Part shown: positions 18,835 through 27,633 of the stretch, piece after piece
Numbering within the stretch: position 1 is the first letter of the stretch
How the letters are laid out: the number at the start of each line of letters is the position of its first letter
Assembly (NCBI GenBank): GCA_025141835.1
Contig: CP081102.1
Location: 2,170,001-2,234,000, forward strand
DNA length: 64,000 bases
Direction: 5' to 3'
DNA from: Rhodobacteraceae bacterium M385
Lineage (GTDB): Bacteria; Pseudomonadota; Alphaproteobacteria; Rhodobacterales; Rhodobacteraceae
Translations under genes and position numbers: made by a program
The notes under the pieces: model-generated
Database searches by the model: none
What the model was told of the DNA's origin: nothing
What the model saw: only the letters and a program-made list of their open reading frames with translations

Positions 18835-19429
18835 ATCCAAGATCAACGAACCCGGACCTAAGACTGGCGATGCGTCGTCCGGGTCCGCCAGCACTGGTTC
18901 GACCGGGGCAACCGGCAACTCTTCTGGAGATACCATGAATAAAACGAATACCGCCGCCGCGACCGGCAGCAAGACCAAGCCACAGCCTTCCATGCTGTCC
19001 ACGGACCTGACGATTGTGGGCAACCTGCGCACAACCGGCGACATTCAGGTCGAAGGCACTGTCCAAGGCGACATTCGCGCCCATCTTCTGACTGTCGGCG
19101 AAAGCGCCAACATCGAGGGTGAGATTGTGGCAGACGATATCGTCGTCACCGGACGCGTTGTCGGCCGTGTGCGTGGTTTGAAAGTCCGCCTGACGTCCAC
19201 TGCCCGCGTCGAAGGCGACATCATCCACAAGACCATCGCAATCGAAAGCGGTGCCCATTTCGAAGGTTCCGTTCAGCGCGCAGAAGATCCGCTGTCCACG
19301 GGCTCTTCAAACCCGGTTCCAACGGCGCGTACGCCCGTTTCCACTGGCACGCCCCCCGCGGCCGAGGCACCGGCCTCGTCGATCCCGCGCCCGGCTGCCG
19401 CTGGCCCGGTGCCGTCCTCCAAGGACTAA
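18824..19429 (+). CDS. Bactofilin, polymer-forming cytoskeletal protein
   Basis: A 201-residue protein with a Ser/Thr/Gly-rich disordered N-terminus (residues 1-60), a central bactofilin beta-helix (about 62-155; MLSTDLTIVGNLRTTGDIQV then regular G-x-I/V repeats) and a Pro/Ala-rich tail. Bactofilins self-assemble into filaments on the inner membrane and position wall enzymes. The gene starts inside the 3' end of the M23 peptidase gene in another frame, so the two are coupled. A strong terminator follows. Confidence 0.95.
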   Translation: MFSKSKINEPGPKTGDASSGSASTGSTGATGNSSGDTMNKTNTAAATGSKTKPQPSMLSTDLTIVGNLRTTGDIQVEGTVQGDIRAHLLTVGESANIEGEIVADDIVVTGRVVGRVRGLKVRLTSTARVEGDIIHKTIAIESGAHFEGSVQRAEDPLSTGSSNPVPTARTPVSTGTPPAAEAPASSIPRPAAAGPVPSSKD

Positions 19430-19473
19430 GCGCCCCCAAAGACTGGGCGCCTCATGCGATATTGATTGGAAGA

Positions 19474-19499
19474 AGCCGGGCGCCCTGCCCGGCTTTTTT
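19474..19499 (+). terminator. Rho-independent terminator of the M23/bactofilin operon
   Basis: The 8-bp stem AGCCGGGC/GCCCGGCT has a 5-nt loop followed directly by a run of six T. Confidence 0.9.
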
Positions 19500-19524
19500 C
19501 GTTTCAAGGCTACGGCTTGCCTGC

Positions 19525-20313
19525 CTACCCCGTGACGGTCGCCAAGCGATAGAGGTGCCAAGATCCGTGTCCAAGGATCGGCAGTACCACGAACAGGCCC
19601 AATAGCCCCGGCAGCAGCGCCAAAAAGGTCAGCCCGGCGATGATGACGCCCCAAAGCAACATGACAGCAAAGTTCTGCTTCACCACCGAGACAGAGGTGA
19701 TCATGGCGGTCACGAAATCCACCTCTCGATCCAGCAGAAGCGGCAATGAGACCACCGTCAAAGCGAACAGCACGAAGGCAAAGACCGCCCCAAAGCCCGT
19801 GCCTACCACCAGCATCAAGATGCCCTCTCGCTGCACCAAATAGCCGTAGGATGATGTCACGTTGGTCAGGGCCGATGGCCCCAGAAACAGGGCGAACAGC
19901 ATGTGGGCGAAGAACGACCAAAACAGGAAGTAGACGATAATGACCCACGCCATCGACGGCAGTTGCCGCAGGCGTTGTCGCCAGATCACCCCAAGAATAT
20001 CGCGCCGCGCCCACTCGGATTGCCCAGTCTCCAGACGGCGGGAAACCTCGTAAAGCCCGACGGCCAGAAATGGCCCCAGCAGTGGGAAACCCACCGTAAT
20101 CGGGATCGCCAGCCAGACCTGATCCGTGACGAACAGAAATAGGTAAAGCAACCATCCCCCCACCACATAGGCCGCGGCAAACCCCAGCCCCATCGCCGGT
20201 TTGCGCAGAAAATCCCTCAGCCCAAGGCGCAGGGCCTTCGCAAGATCGCCAGGCCGCAGGTCTCGGATCGCCGGAGCGCCCTCTCCCACCGGATGCACAG
20301 TGCTGTCGGTCAT
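19525..20313 (-). CDS. DUF2189 integral membrane protein
   Basis: About 262 residues with six predicted membrane segments in the second half of the protein. The opening APAIRDLRPGDLAKALRLGLRDF and the following hydrophobic GLGFAAAYVVGGWLL segment are typical of DUF2189 proteins of alphaproteobacteria, which have no assigned role. GGGAGGG lies 9 nt before the ATG at 20313; an ATG two codons upstream (20319) is also possible. It follows the amidase gene on the same strand with about 60 bp between. Confidence 0.85.
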   Translation of the reverse strand: MTDSTVHPVGEGAPAIRDLRPGDLAKALRLGLRDFLRKPAMGLGFAAAYVVGGWLLYLFLFVTDQVWLAIPITVGFPLLGPFLAVGLYEVSRRLETGQSEWARRDILGVIWRQRLRQLPSMAWVIIVYFLFWSFFAHMLFALFLGPSALTNVTSSYGYLVQREGILMLVVGTGFGAVFAFVLFALTVVSLPLLLDREVDFVTAMITSVSVVKQNFAVMLLWGVIIAGLTFLALLPGLLGLFVVLPILGHGSWHLYRLATVTG

Positions 20314-20372
20314 GTCCATGTCCCTCCCTCGGCAAGTGTAAGGGCTTGGGCGCTTGGCGCAAAGGGGCGGGG

Positions 20373-21743
20373 TCAGGCGGGATCTCGGACGAGGCGCGGG
20401 CCGATCATTTCCTCCCACGCCGCGCCCATGGCCAAAATCTTACCGTCCGCCCCCGACGGCCCGATCAACTGCACCCCGTGGGGCAAGCCGCTGTCGCCAT
20501 AGCCCGCTGGCAAAGAAAGCGCAGGCACCCCGGCAAGGCTGGCGGGCACGACGCACTCCATCCAACGATGATAGCTGTCGGTTTCTTGCCCGGCCAAATC
20601 GCGCGGCCAATCCCAATCTGCCGGAAACGGCCAGAGCTGAGTGGCGGGCAACATGATGGCGTCGTAGCGTGCGAACAGAGTGTCCAACACAGCCAACCAG
20701 TCGCGGCGCAGGGCACTGGCACGCTCCACCTGGTCTCCGGTCAAGGCCAGTCCACGCTCCACCTCCCACAGGGCCTGCGCATTCAGCAACCCGCGCCGCG
20801 CCGGGTCGCGCCAATGGCGGGCGAGGTCCTGCGCCACAACAAAGGACCGCAACGTCGTCCAACTGTCCCATACAGCTCCCGCGGCCATGGGCGGGGTGAT
20901 AGCGTCCACCTGCCAGCCCAAATCTTTCGCCTGTACCACAGCCGCTTCCCCGGCTTCCAACAGGCCCGCGTCCATCCCATAAGCGCCGCCCCAATCCCCG
21001 AGCCATGCCACGCGCGGCGCCTTGGGCGCGGGCGGCATAGCCACAGGCTGGCCCGCGATCGTGTCCAACAGCGCGCTCACATCTTCAATGGACCGCCCCA
21101 TCGGCCCCAAGGTCGCCAACCGGTGCAACAATACATTGTCCCTCGGCTCTCCCGGCACCACGCCTACCGTGGGGCGAAATCCGTAAACATCATTCCACGC
21201 CGCCGGATTGCGCAAACTGCCCATCATGTCCGAGCCATCGGCGATGCTTACCATCCCCGTGGCCAACGCCGCCCCCGCCCCGCCGGAAGAGCCTCCGGCC
21301 GTGCGCGTCAGATCAAAAGGATTGCGCGTGACCCCAAACACCGCGTTGTTAGAATGCGAGCCCAACCCATATTCCGGCACATTGGTCTTGCCGATGACAA
21401 TCGCGCCCGCACCGCGCAAAGCGCGCGCCAGACCATCATCTGCCTCGGGCACGAAATCCGCGAAGATCCGCGATCCCCATGTGGACCGCACCCCCTTCAC
21501 GGCAACCAAATCCTTCACGGCCACAGGTATGCCCCGCAGCCATCCGCCGCCCCCCACAGCGTCCGCCAGCCTTGCCTCTCCCATCAAGGCTTCCCGGTCA
21601 CGCAACGACACAATCGCATTGACCTCGCCATTGACCGCATCAATCCGCGCCAATGTCGCCCTCATCACATCGGCACAAGATACCTCGCCCGCCGCAATCT
21701 TCCGCGACAAAGCCCTCGCCCCAAGACGCCACAGCTCAGACAT
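20373..21743 (-). CDS. Amidase signature family hydrolase
   Basis: A 456-residue member of the amidase signature family (GatA-like fold). The Ser-cisSer-Lys triad is visible: Lys in VAVKDLVAVKG, and the serines in TAGGSSGGAGAALATG, followed by ADGSDMMGSLRNPA. It hydrolyses an amide bond, but the substrate is not predictable; no gatB or gatC is near, so it is not the tRNA amidotransferase. The ATG at 21743 is preceded by GGGGGAG. A leader-like repeat shared with purS and fdsA lies just upstream. Confidence 0.92.
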   Translation of the reverse strand: MSELWRLGARALSRKIAAGEVSCADVMRATLARIDAVNGEVNAIVSLRDREALMGEARLADAVGGGGWLRGIPVAVKDLVAVKGVRSTWGSRIFADFVPEADDGLARALRGAGAIVIGKTNVPEYGLGSHSNNAVFGVTRNPFDLTRTAGGSSGGAGAALATGMVSIADGSDMMGSLRNPAAWNDVYGFRPTVGVVPGEPRDNVLLHRLATLGPMGRSIEDVSALLDTIAGQPVAMPPAPKAPRVAWLGDWGGAYGMDAGLLEAGEAAVVQAKDLGWQVDAITPPMAAGAVWDSWTTLRSFVVAQDLARHWRDPARRGLLNAQALWEVERGLALTGDQVERASALRRDWLAVLDTLFARYDAIMLPATQLWPFPADWDWPRDLAGQETDSYHRWMECVVPASLAGVPALSLPAGYGDSGLPHGVQLIGPSGADGKILAMGAAWEEMIGPRLVRDPA

Positions 21744-21757
21744 GGGCGCTCCCCCCG

Positions 21758-21778
21758 CTTCACCTTTTCATAAATATC
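21758..21778 (-). repeat. Leader-like repeat, copy upstream of the amidase
   Basis: On the minus strand the core reads GATATTTATGAAAAGGTGAA, one base different from the copies before purS and fdsA. It lies 14 nt upstream of the amidase ATG. Confidence 0.75.
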
Positions 21779-21815
21779 GAAACCAACGGCCCGCCCCGCG
21801 CGCCGCCGCCCGAGC

Positions 21816-22943
21816 TCAATCCTCGGCGTTGGCCTCAGCCCGGCTCTTGCCCGACACATCCATCGCCAGAACGCTCGCCATCAACCCGTCGATATTGCCG
21901 TCCAAGACGCCCTGGGTGTCCGATGTCTCAAAAGACGTCCGCAGGTCTTTCACCATCTGGTAAGGCTGCAACACATAGGACCGGATTTGGTTACCCCACC
22001 CCGCGTCGCCTGCATTCTCATGGACCTCATTGACCTTGGCCGAGCGTTTATCCAACTCGATCTGATAAAGCCGCGACTTCAACGCCTTCATCGCAATATC
22101 GCGGTTTTGGTGCTGCGACTTCTCGGACGAGGTCACCACAATCCCTGTCGGATGGTGCGTAATCCGGACCGCCGAATCCGTCGTGTTCACGTGCTGACCG
22201 CCCGCCCCCGAGGACCGATAGGTATCGATCCGAATATCTGACGGATTTACCTCAATCTCGATGTTGTCATCCACCACGGGATAAACCTTCACCGATGTGA
22301 AGGACGTATGGCGCTTGGCCGCGCTATCGAAAGGCGAAATCCGCACAAGACGATGCACGCCACTCTCAGACTTCAACCAACCATAAGCGTTATGGCCCGA
22401 GATCTTGTAGACGGCAGACTTAATCCCCGCCTCTTCCCCGGCACTGAAACTTTGCAGATCGACGTCATATCCCTGCTTCTCGGCCCATCGCGTGTACATC
22501 CGCGCCAGCATCGAGGCCCAGTCGCAGCTCTCGGTGCCGCCCGCGCCAGAGTTGATCTCGAGGAAGGTATCATTGCTATCGGCCTCGCCATCCAGCAAGG
22601 CTTCCAACTCCTTCGCTGCGGCGTCTTCCACCAAAGCAGCCAAAGCCGCCTCGGCCTCGGCCACGACTTCCGCGTCGCCTTCCATCTCGCCCAATTCGAT
22701 CAGTTCGGCGTTGTCCTCCACGCCCTGCTTGATCGTCTCGTATTGCTTGATCTTGTCGACCAGGATTTGCCGATCGCGCATCAACTTCTGCGCTTTTTCG
22801 GGATCGTTCCAAAGATCCGGATCCTCAACGCGGGCGTTGAATTCCTCCAGACGAAAGGGCGCCGTCTCGATGTCCATACGCTGGCCCAAGAGGGTCAACG
22901 AGTTGTGGATCTTTTCAATGTTTGCGGTCGTCTCGGCGCGCAT
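21816..22943 (-). CDS. prfB: Peptide chain release factor 2
   Basis: RF2 ends translation at UGA and UAA. It is 375 residues, full length. The codon-recognition SPF motif is in RLVRISPFDSAAKRH, and the catalytic GGQ in SSGAGGQHVNTTDSAVRITH. The reading frame is continuous from the ATG at 22943, so the programmed +1 frameshift of E. coli prfB is absent. It lies downstream of mrcA, amiC and rne on the same strand, a known alphaproteobacterial gene order. Confidence 0.97.
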   Translation of the reverse strand: MRAETTANIEKIHNSLTLLGQRMDIETAPFRLEEFNARVEDPDLWNDPEKAQKLMRDRQILVDKIKQYETIKQGVEDNAELIELGEMEGDAEVVAEAEAALAALVEDAAAKELEALLDGEADSNDTFLEINSGAGGTESCDWASMLARMYTRWAEKQGYDVDLQSFSAGEEAGIKSAVYKISGHNAYGWLKSESGVHRLVRISPFDSAAKRHTSFTSVKVYPVVDDNIEIEVNPSDIRIDTYRSSGAGGQHVNTTDSAVRITHHPTGIVVTSSEKSQHQNRDIAMKALKSRLYQIELDKRSAKVNEVHENAGDAGWGNQIRSYVLQPYQMVKDLRTSFETSDTQGVLDGNIDGLMASVLAMDVSGKSRAEANAED

Positions 22944-23044
22944 GGGAGTGCCTCTCAGAAATGCTCATGCAGGGATAGACCAGCGCCGCGAAACCCTCAA
23001 GGCGCACATCACGCCGAAACGGAAATCCCCCGCCGCCCCCGCGC

Positions 23045-23091
23045 GCCCAAAGCCTTGCAAGGCTTTGGGCAGACTTTTGCAAAAGTCTGCC
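23045..23091. repeat. Two perfect palindromes with TTGCAA centres
   Basis: A 26-bp perfect palindrome (23045-23070, arms GCCCAAAGCCTTG) overlaps by 3 bp a 24-bp perfect palindrome (23068-23091, arms GGCAGACTTTTG). Both are centred on TTGCAA. They lie between the mrcA stop and the prfB start and could act as a processing or termination structure. Confidence 0.8.
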
Positions 23092-23107
23092 TGCGCAGCG
23101 GGAAAGG

Positions 23108-25675
23108 TCAGTACAGACCGCCAGAGCTGAGCGTGCCGAAGCCGGTGTTGGTCGGCACCCGGGCCGTATCACCGTCCGAGGTTTCCACAAGCGTGCCTTG
23201 ACCACCGCCGCCGCCGCCATCACCGCCTTCTTGGGTGAACATCGGGATGTCAGACGACATCGCCCACCCGCCGTCGATCACTGACAGCAGCCCCTGGAAC
23301 GGCTCTTCACCGGCACGGAACAGCTCATACACCACGTTGTCGCCTTGCGCCCCGTCCGGCAGGCGTGCGCCCGAGAAACGATCGATGGGGAAGAACTGCC
23401 CCCCTTCCGGCACCGGGAAATCGCCCGAGCCATATTCCTCGATCGCTTCCAGCATGAAGCGTTGGAATACGGGGCCACACATGCCGCCGCCCGACGCGCC
23501 GCGCCCCAGGCTTTCAGGTTGGTCATAGCCAATGTAGCAGCCCGCCACGATGTTGGAGGTGAAGCCCACAAACCACACGTCACGCGCGTCGTTGGTGGTG
23601 CCCGTCTTGCCCGCTGTGGGAACCGGAAGGTTCACTGTGGACGAGGCCGTGCCGCGCTGGACAACGCCGCGCATCATTGAGGTCAGCTGATAGGCGGTGA
23701 TTGGGTCAATCACCCGCTCCCGGGTGGAGACGATCCGCGGCGCAACGCCGGGATCGAGAGAGGCCACTTCGCAATCCGGGCACAGCCGCTGGTCGTGGCG
23801 ATAGACCGTTTCACCATAGCGGTTCTGAATACGGTCCACCAACGTCGGCTCCACCCGCTCGCCGCCATTGGCGAACATCGCGTAAGCCGCAACCATGCGG
23901 AACAACGTGGTTTCCTGCGCCCCGAGGGAGTTGGCAAGGAACGGCTGCATTTCATCGTAAACGCCAAACCGTTCCGCATAGCGGGCCACGGTTTCCATGC
24001 CCACGTCTTGGGCCAAACGCACCGTCATCAGGTTTCGTGACCGTTCGATCCCGGTCCGCAGGGGCGACGGGCCATAGAACTGCCGCGAGGCATTCTGAGG
24101 CCGCCAGATACCTTCGCCGGTAGCCACCTCAATCGGGGCGTCGATCACGATCGTGTTGGGGCTATAGCCGGAATCGAGCGCCGCCGCATAAACGAAAGGC
24201 TTGAAGCTGGAGCCCGGCTGGCGCGTCGCCTGCGTGGCCCGGTTGAACGAGGAATATTGGTACGAGAACCCGCCCTGCATGGCCAAAACCCGGCCCGTAT
24301 GCACGTCCATCGCCATGAAGCCGCCTTGCACTTCGGGGATCTGGCGCAGGGTCCAGCGGATGAAACTGCCGTCGCTGTCGCTGGTCATGCGGCGCACGTG
24401 CACCACGTCACCCACGGATAGCAAATCGCCCGCGACCCGCGCCGTGTTGCCCCGCGATCCGTCCTCGCGCAGGGGCCGTGCCCATGTCACATCGTTGGCC
24501 GGGATGAAGTGGCCGTCTTCGTCGTCTTCCACCCCTTCAATGCCGATCCGGGCCGAGGTATCGCCGACCTCCAGCACCACGGCGGCAAACCAGCCGTCCA
24601 CGTCACGGGCGATCTGGGCATCGGACAGAGCTTCGCGCCACGTCGCCTCATCCCCCAGAAGCGACGGATCAATCGTGTCTGTCGCCCCGCGCCATGTGCC
24701 CAGGTTGCGGTCGTAGCGTTCCAACGCGCGACGCAGAGAGGCTTCGGCGACCTCTTGCAGCCCCTCATCCATGGTGGACCGCACAGCGTAGCCGCCGGAA
24801 AAGAACTCATCTGCGCCGAATTCCGCGCTGAGCTGGCGGCGGATTTCATCGGTGAAGTAGTTCCGTGGCGGCCGGGTCAGGCGGTACGCCTCGATATGGC
24901 CACCTTGGACGGTTTCCAGTGCGGTGGCCTGCGCGGTCTCCATCTCATCACGGGTGATGTAGCCGTTTTCATACATCTCGCGCAGAACGTAATCGCGGCG
25001 GTTAATCGCACGTTCATAGTCATCGACCGGGTGGAACCGCGATGGCGCTTGGGGCAGCGCGGCCAGATAAGCCACCTGTTCCAGCGTCAGATCTTCCAGC
25101 GTCGCGTTGAAATAGGTCTGCGCCGCAGCCGCCACGCCATAGGAATTCTGGCCGAGGAAAATCTCGTTCAGGTACAGCTCCAGAATGCGGTCCTTGGACA
25201 GGGTGCGCTCAATCCGGGCGGCCAAAATGATCTCTCGCACTTTCCGTTCCACGGTACGAGAGCCGTCGAGAAGGAAGTTCTTCATCACCTGTTGCGTGAT
25301 CGTGGAGGCACCGCGCACGTCCTGCCCGCGAGAGCGCACGGCATCTACAAAAGCCGCCACAATGGCGCGGGGATCATAGCCCGAGTGGTTGTAGAAATTG
25401 CGATCTTCGGCCGAGACAAAGGCGAAAGACACCAGGTCGGGGATTTCCTCGGCCGGGGTGAACAGGCGACGTTCGGTGGCAAATTCATCCACGATCATGC
25501 CTTGGCGCGAATAGATCCGGCTGATGGTGGGGGGGGTGTATTGGGCCAGAGTCTCATGATCCGGCAGGCCGCGCGAATACATGAAGATCAGGCCGCCCAA
25601 GCCAAGCGCGGCAAAGACAAGCCCAAGGGTGACGGCACTAAAGATTGCGCCGAAAAATCCGATAATGAATCGCAT
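23108..25675 (-). CDS. mrcA: Penicillin-binding protein 1A
   Basis: A bifunctional peptidoglycan synthase of 855 residues. It has an N-terminal membrane anchor (about 5-30), a GT51 glycosyltransferase domain (catalytic Glu in SAEDRNFYNHSG, plus GASTITQQVMKN and ILELYLNEIFLG), an OB-like insertion, and a transpeptidase domain with SSFK in QPGSSFKPF, SRN, and KTGTTND. The C-terminus is Gly-rich. All catalytic residues are present. It stands between amiC and prfB, as in other alphaproteobacteria. Confidence 0.97.
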   Translation of the reverse strand: MRFIIGFFGAIFSAVTLGLVFAALGLGGLIFMYSRGLPDHETLAQYTPPTISRIYSRQGMIVDEFATERRLFTPAEEIPDLVSFAFVSAEDRNFYNHSGYDPRAIVAAFVDAVRSRGQDVRGASTITQQVMKNFLLDGSRTVERKVREIILAARIERTLSKDRILELYLNEIFLGQNSYGVAAAAQTYFNATLEDLTLEQVAYLAALPQAPSRFHPVDDYERAINRRDYVLREMYENGYITRDEMETAQATALETVQGGHIEAYRLTRPPRNYFTDEIRRQLSAEFGADEFFSGGYAVRSTMDEGLQEVAEASLRRALERYDRNLGTWRGATDTIDPSLLGDEATWREALSDAQIARDVDGWFAAVVLEVGDTSARIGIEGVEDDEDGHFIPANDVTWARPLREDGSRGNTARVAGDLLSVGDVVHVRRMTSDSDGSFIRWTLRQIPEVQGGFMAMDVHTGRVLAMQGGFSYQYSSFNRATQATRQPGSSFKPFVYAAALDSGYSPNTIVIDAPIEVATGEGIWRPQNASRQFYGPSPLRTGIERSRNLMTVRLAQDVGMETVARYAERFGVYDEMQPFLANSLGAQETTLFRMVAAYAMFANGGERVEPTLVDRIQNRYGETVYRHDQRLCPDCEVASLDPGVAPRIVSTRERVIDPITAYQLTSMMRGVVQRGTASSTVNLPVPTAGKTGTTNDARDVWFVGFTSNIVAGCYIGYDQPESLGRGASGGGMCGPVFQRFMLEAIEEYGSGDFPVPEGGQFFPIDRFSGARLPDGAQGDNVVYELFRAGEEPFQGLLSVIDGGWAMSSDIPMFTQEGGDGGGGGGQGTLVETSDGDTARVPTNTGFGTLSSGGLY

Positions 25676-25785
25676 GATGAGCCTGCTTCCCCAAGAGTGG
25701 CTATGGTATACAGCGCGCAGGCGCGGCGGTCAAAAGCATGTGCGCGAGTTTTCGCCGTGAAAACAAGTCACAATTGGGGGATAAC

Positions 25786-26388
25786 ATGGGGCCGGAGGAT
25801 ATATTGACAACCTATGGCGTCGAAGCGGCCCAATGGGCGCGGCAACGTAGCCAAGACCTATGGGAACGCCCCGCGCTAGAGGCCTGCGTGGCAGAGCGCC
25901 CTGCCCCCTTGCGCGTGCTGGACCTTGGCTGCGGTGCGGGCCAGCCGATTGCGCAGTGGTTTGTGGCGCAGGGCCATAGGGTCACGGGCGTCGATGGCGT
26001 GGCCGAGATGCTGGCGGAATGCGCTGCGCGGGTGCCAGAGGTGCGACGCGTGCTGGCCGACATGCGCGGCCTGGATTTGGCAGAGCGCTTCGATATCATT
26101 TTGGCGTTCAACAGTTTTTTCCACCTGTCGATGGCGGATCAGCGGGCGATGTTTCCCACTTTCGCCGCCCATGCCGCCGCCGACGCGCGGTTGCTATTTA
26201 CATCGGGCCCCGGTGAGGGAGAGGCAATGGGCACCGTTGGCACCAGCCCAGTCTATCACGCCAGCCTTGCGCCCGACGAATACCGGGCGCTGCTGGCGGA
26301 GAATGGGTTCGAGGTTATCTGGTTCCGCCCGGAAGATGCGGAGTTGCGCGGCCATTCCGTGTGGCTGGCCCGTTTTACTGGCGTCTAA
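25786..26388 (+). CDS. Class I SAM-dependent methyltransferase
   Basis: About 200 residues with the SAM-binding motif I VLDLGCGAGQPIAQWF, motif II (VTGVDGVAEML) and the ILAFNSFFHL segment of small class I methyltransferases. The methyl acceptor cannot be told. The ATG at 25786 is preceded by GGGGG at suitable spacing; a further in-frame ATG at 25738 would add 16 residues without family support. It is divergent from mrcA, and its 3' end overlaps the convergent amiC gene by 14 nt. Confidence 0.85.
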   Translation: MGPEDILTTYGVEAAQWARQRSQDLWERPALEACVAERPAPLRVLDLGCGAGQPIAQWFVAQGHRVTGVDGVAEMLAECAARVPEVRRVLADMRGLDLAERFDIILAFNSFFHLSMADQRAMFPTFAAHAAADARLLFTSGPGEGEAMGTVGTSPVYHASLAPDEYRALLAENGFEVIWFRPEDAELRGHSVWLARFTGV

Positions 26389-27580
26389 GGGCCTCTGCCG
26401 CGGCGTCTGCCTGGCTCCACGCGATCACAGCGCCGGTGACGGCTGCCTGCATCCGCGCGCGCCATTGCGGATCGAGGATATTTTCCAAGTCGCCGCCTTC
26501 GCTCAGGAACCCGATTTCCAGAAGAACCGCCGGAAAGTCCGCCGCTTTCAGTACCGAAAAAGCACCCTCACTACGGGGTTGTGCGTGCAGGTCTAACCCT
26601 GTGGCTTCGATGGCTTGCACAAGGATATCCGCGAAAGCCCGGCTGCGCGGGGCGGTTTCAATACGGGCAAGGTCCAGCAATAGGCCCACGACTTCATCGT
26701 CGGCCCCGCTCAGGTCGACCCCTTGCAACAGGTCGGCGCGGTCGTGTTGCTCGGCCAGTGCAGCGGTCGCGGCGTCCGTGGCCTCGTCCGACAGGGTGTA
26801 GACGGTGGCCCCTTGGGCGCGGCCCTCGGCGATGGCGTCGGCATGGATCGAGATGAACAAATCTGCCCCCGCCGCGCGGGCAAGGGTGACGCGGGTGGGC
26901 AACGGCACGAAGACATCGGCGTCGCGCGTCATGGCGACCTCAATCCGGCCCGTCCGGCGCATCACTTCACGGAGTTCGCGGGCGAAGGAAAGGATCAACT
27001 CTGCCTCGGAATGTCCTTCCCGAAGCGCACCGGGATCAACACCGCCGTGGCCGGGATCAAGCATCACCACAAGCGTATCATCATCCTGCGGCACCGCTTG
27101 GGTCACAACGGGCAACAACACCGCATCAAGGCCCGGAGGGGCCCCGGCGCTGGCCTCGAAACTATCTGCATCAGAAGGGGATAGCGTAAGGGAAACAATC
27201 GCTTCGCCGGTAAGTTCATCGGTCTCCATCGCAGCGACATCCAGTGATTGCGGGGCGTTCAACGTCAATACAATGCGCGACCAACCGGGGCTGGAGGCGC
27301 CGCCCATGGCCACGCTATCCACCAGACGTGCGTCGTTGAAATCCTCGGGCAAGGCGCTGAAATCGACGGTGCGGAAATCCATCACCACCCGCATCGGATC
27401 ATCCAGCGTGAAGACCCGGAACGGCACCGCTTGGCTCAGCGCCAACCGCAACTCGGTCCCGCGACGGTTGCCCTCTAGCGACGAGCCTTCAGGCAAAGCC
27501 CGTGCCGAAGCGCTGAAGGTTTGGGCCGAAACGGGGCCCGCAAGACACAGAAGTAAGGCAATCAAGAATGCTCGGACCAC
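26375..27580 (-). CDS. amiC: N-acetylmuramoyl-L-alanine amidase with AMIN domain
   Basis: A 401-residue periplasmic amidase that splits septal peptidoglycan during cell separation. It has a signal peptide (LIALLLCLAGPVSA), an AMIN domain (about 35-160) for septal targeting, and an Amidase_3 catalytic domain with zinc ligands His in DPGHGGVDPG, Glu in SEAELIL and His in ISIHADA, plus the C-terminal catalytic Glu in LLEIGFLS. The start is GTG at 27580. It belongs to the rne-amiC-mrcA-prfB neighbourhood, here separated from rne by two other genes. Confidence 0.95.
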   Translation of the reverse strand: MVRAFLIALLLCLAGPVSAQTFSASARALPEGSSLEGNRRGTELRLALSQAVPFRVFTLDDPMRVVMDFRTVDFSALPEDFNDARLVDSVAMGGASSPGWSRIVLTLNAPQSLDVAAMETDELTGEAIVSLTLSPSDADSFEASAGAPPGLDAVLLPVVTQAVPQDDDTLVVMLDPGHGGVDPGALREGHSEAELILSFARELREVMRRTGRIEVAMTRDADVFVPLPTRVTLARAAGADLFISIHADAIAEGRAQGATVYTLSDEATDAATAALAEQHDRADLLQGVDLSGADDEVVGLLLDLARIETAPRSRAFADILVQAIEATGLDLHAQPRSEGAFSVLKAADFPAVLLEIGFLSEGGDLENILDPQWRARMQAAVTGAVIAWSQADAAAEALRRQ

Positions 27581-27633
27581 GGGGTTTTCCCTTTGTATGT
27601 TTGGGCCACATTAGCGGATCAAATGCGGCGGTC

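Noticed and set aside
20373..21743. GatA subunit of the tRNA amidotransferase
   Set aside because: The amidase signature fits, but gatB and gatC are not adjacent and the C-terminal part differs from GatA, so only a general amidase is called.
22860..22943. Programmed frameshift at the start of prfB
   Set aside because: The frame is open from the ATG at 22943 without the in-frame TGA of the E. coli type.
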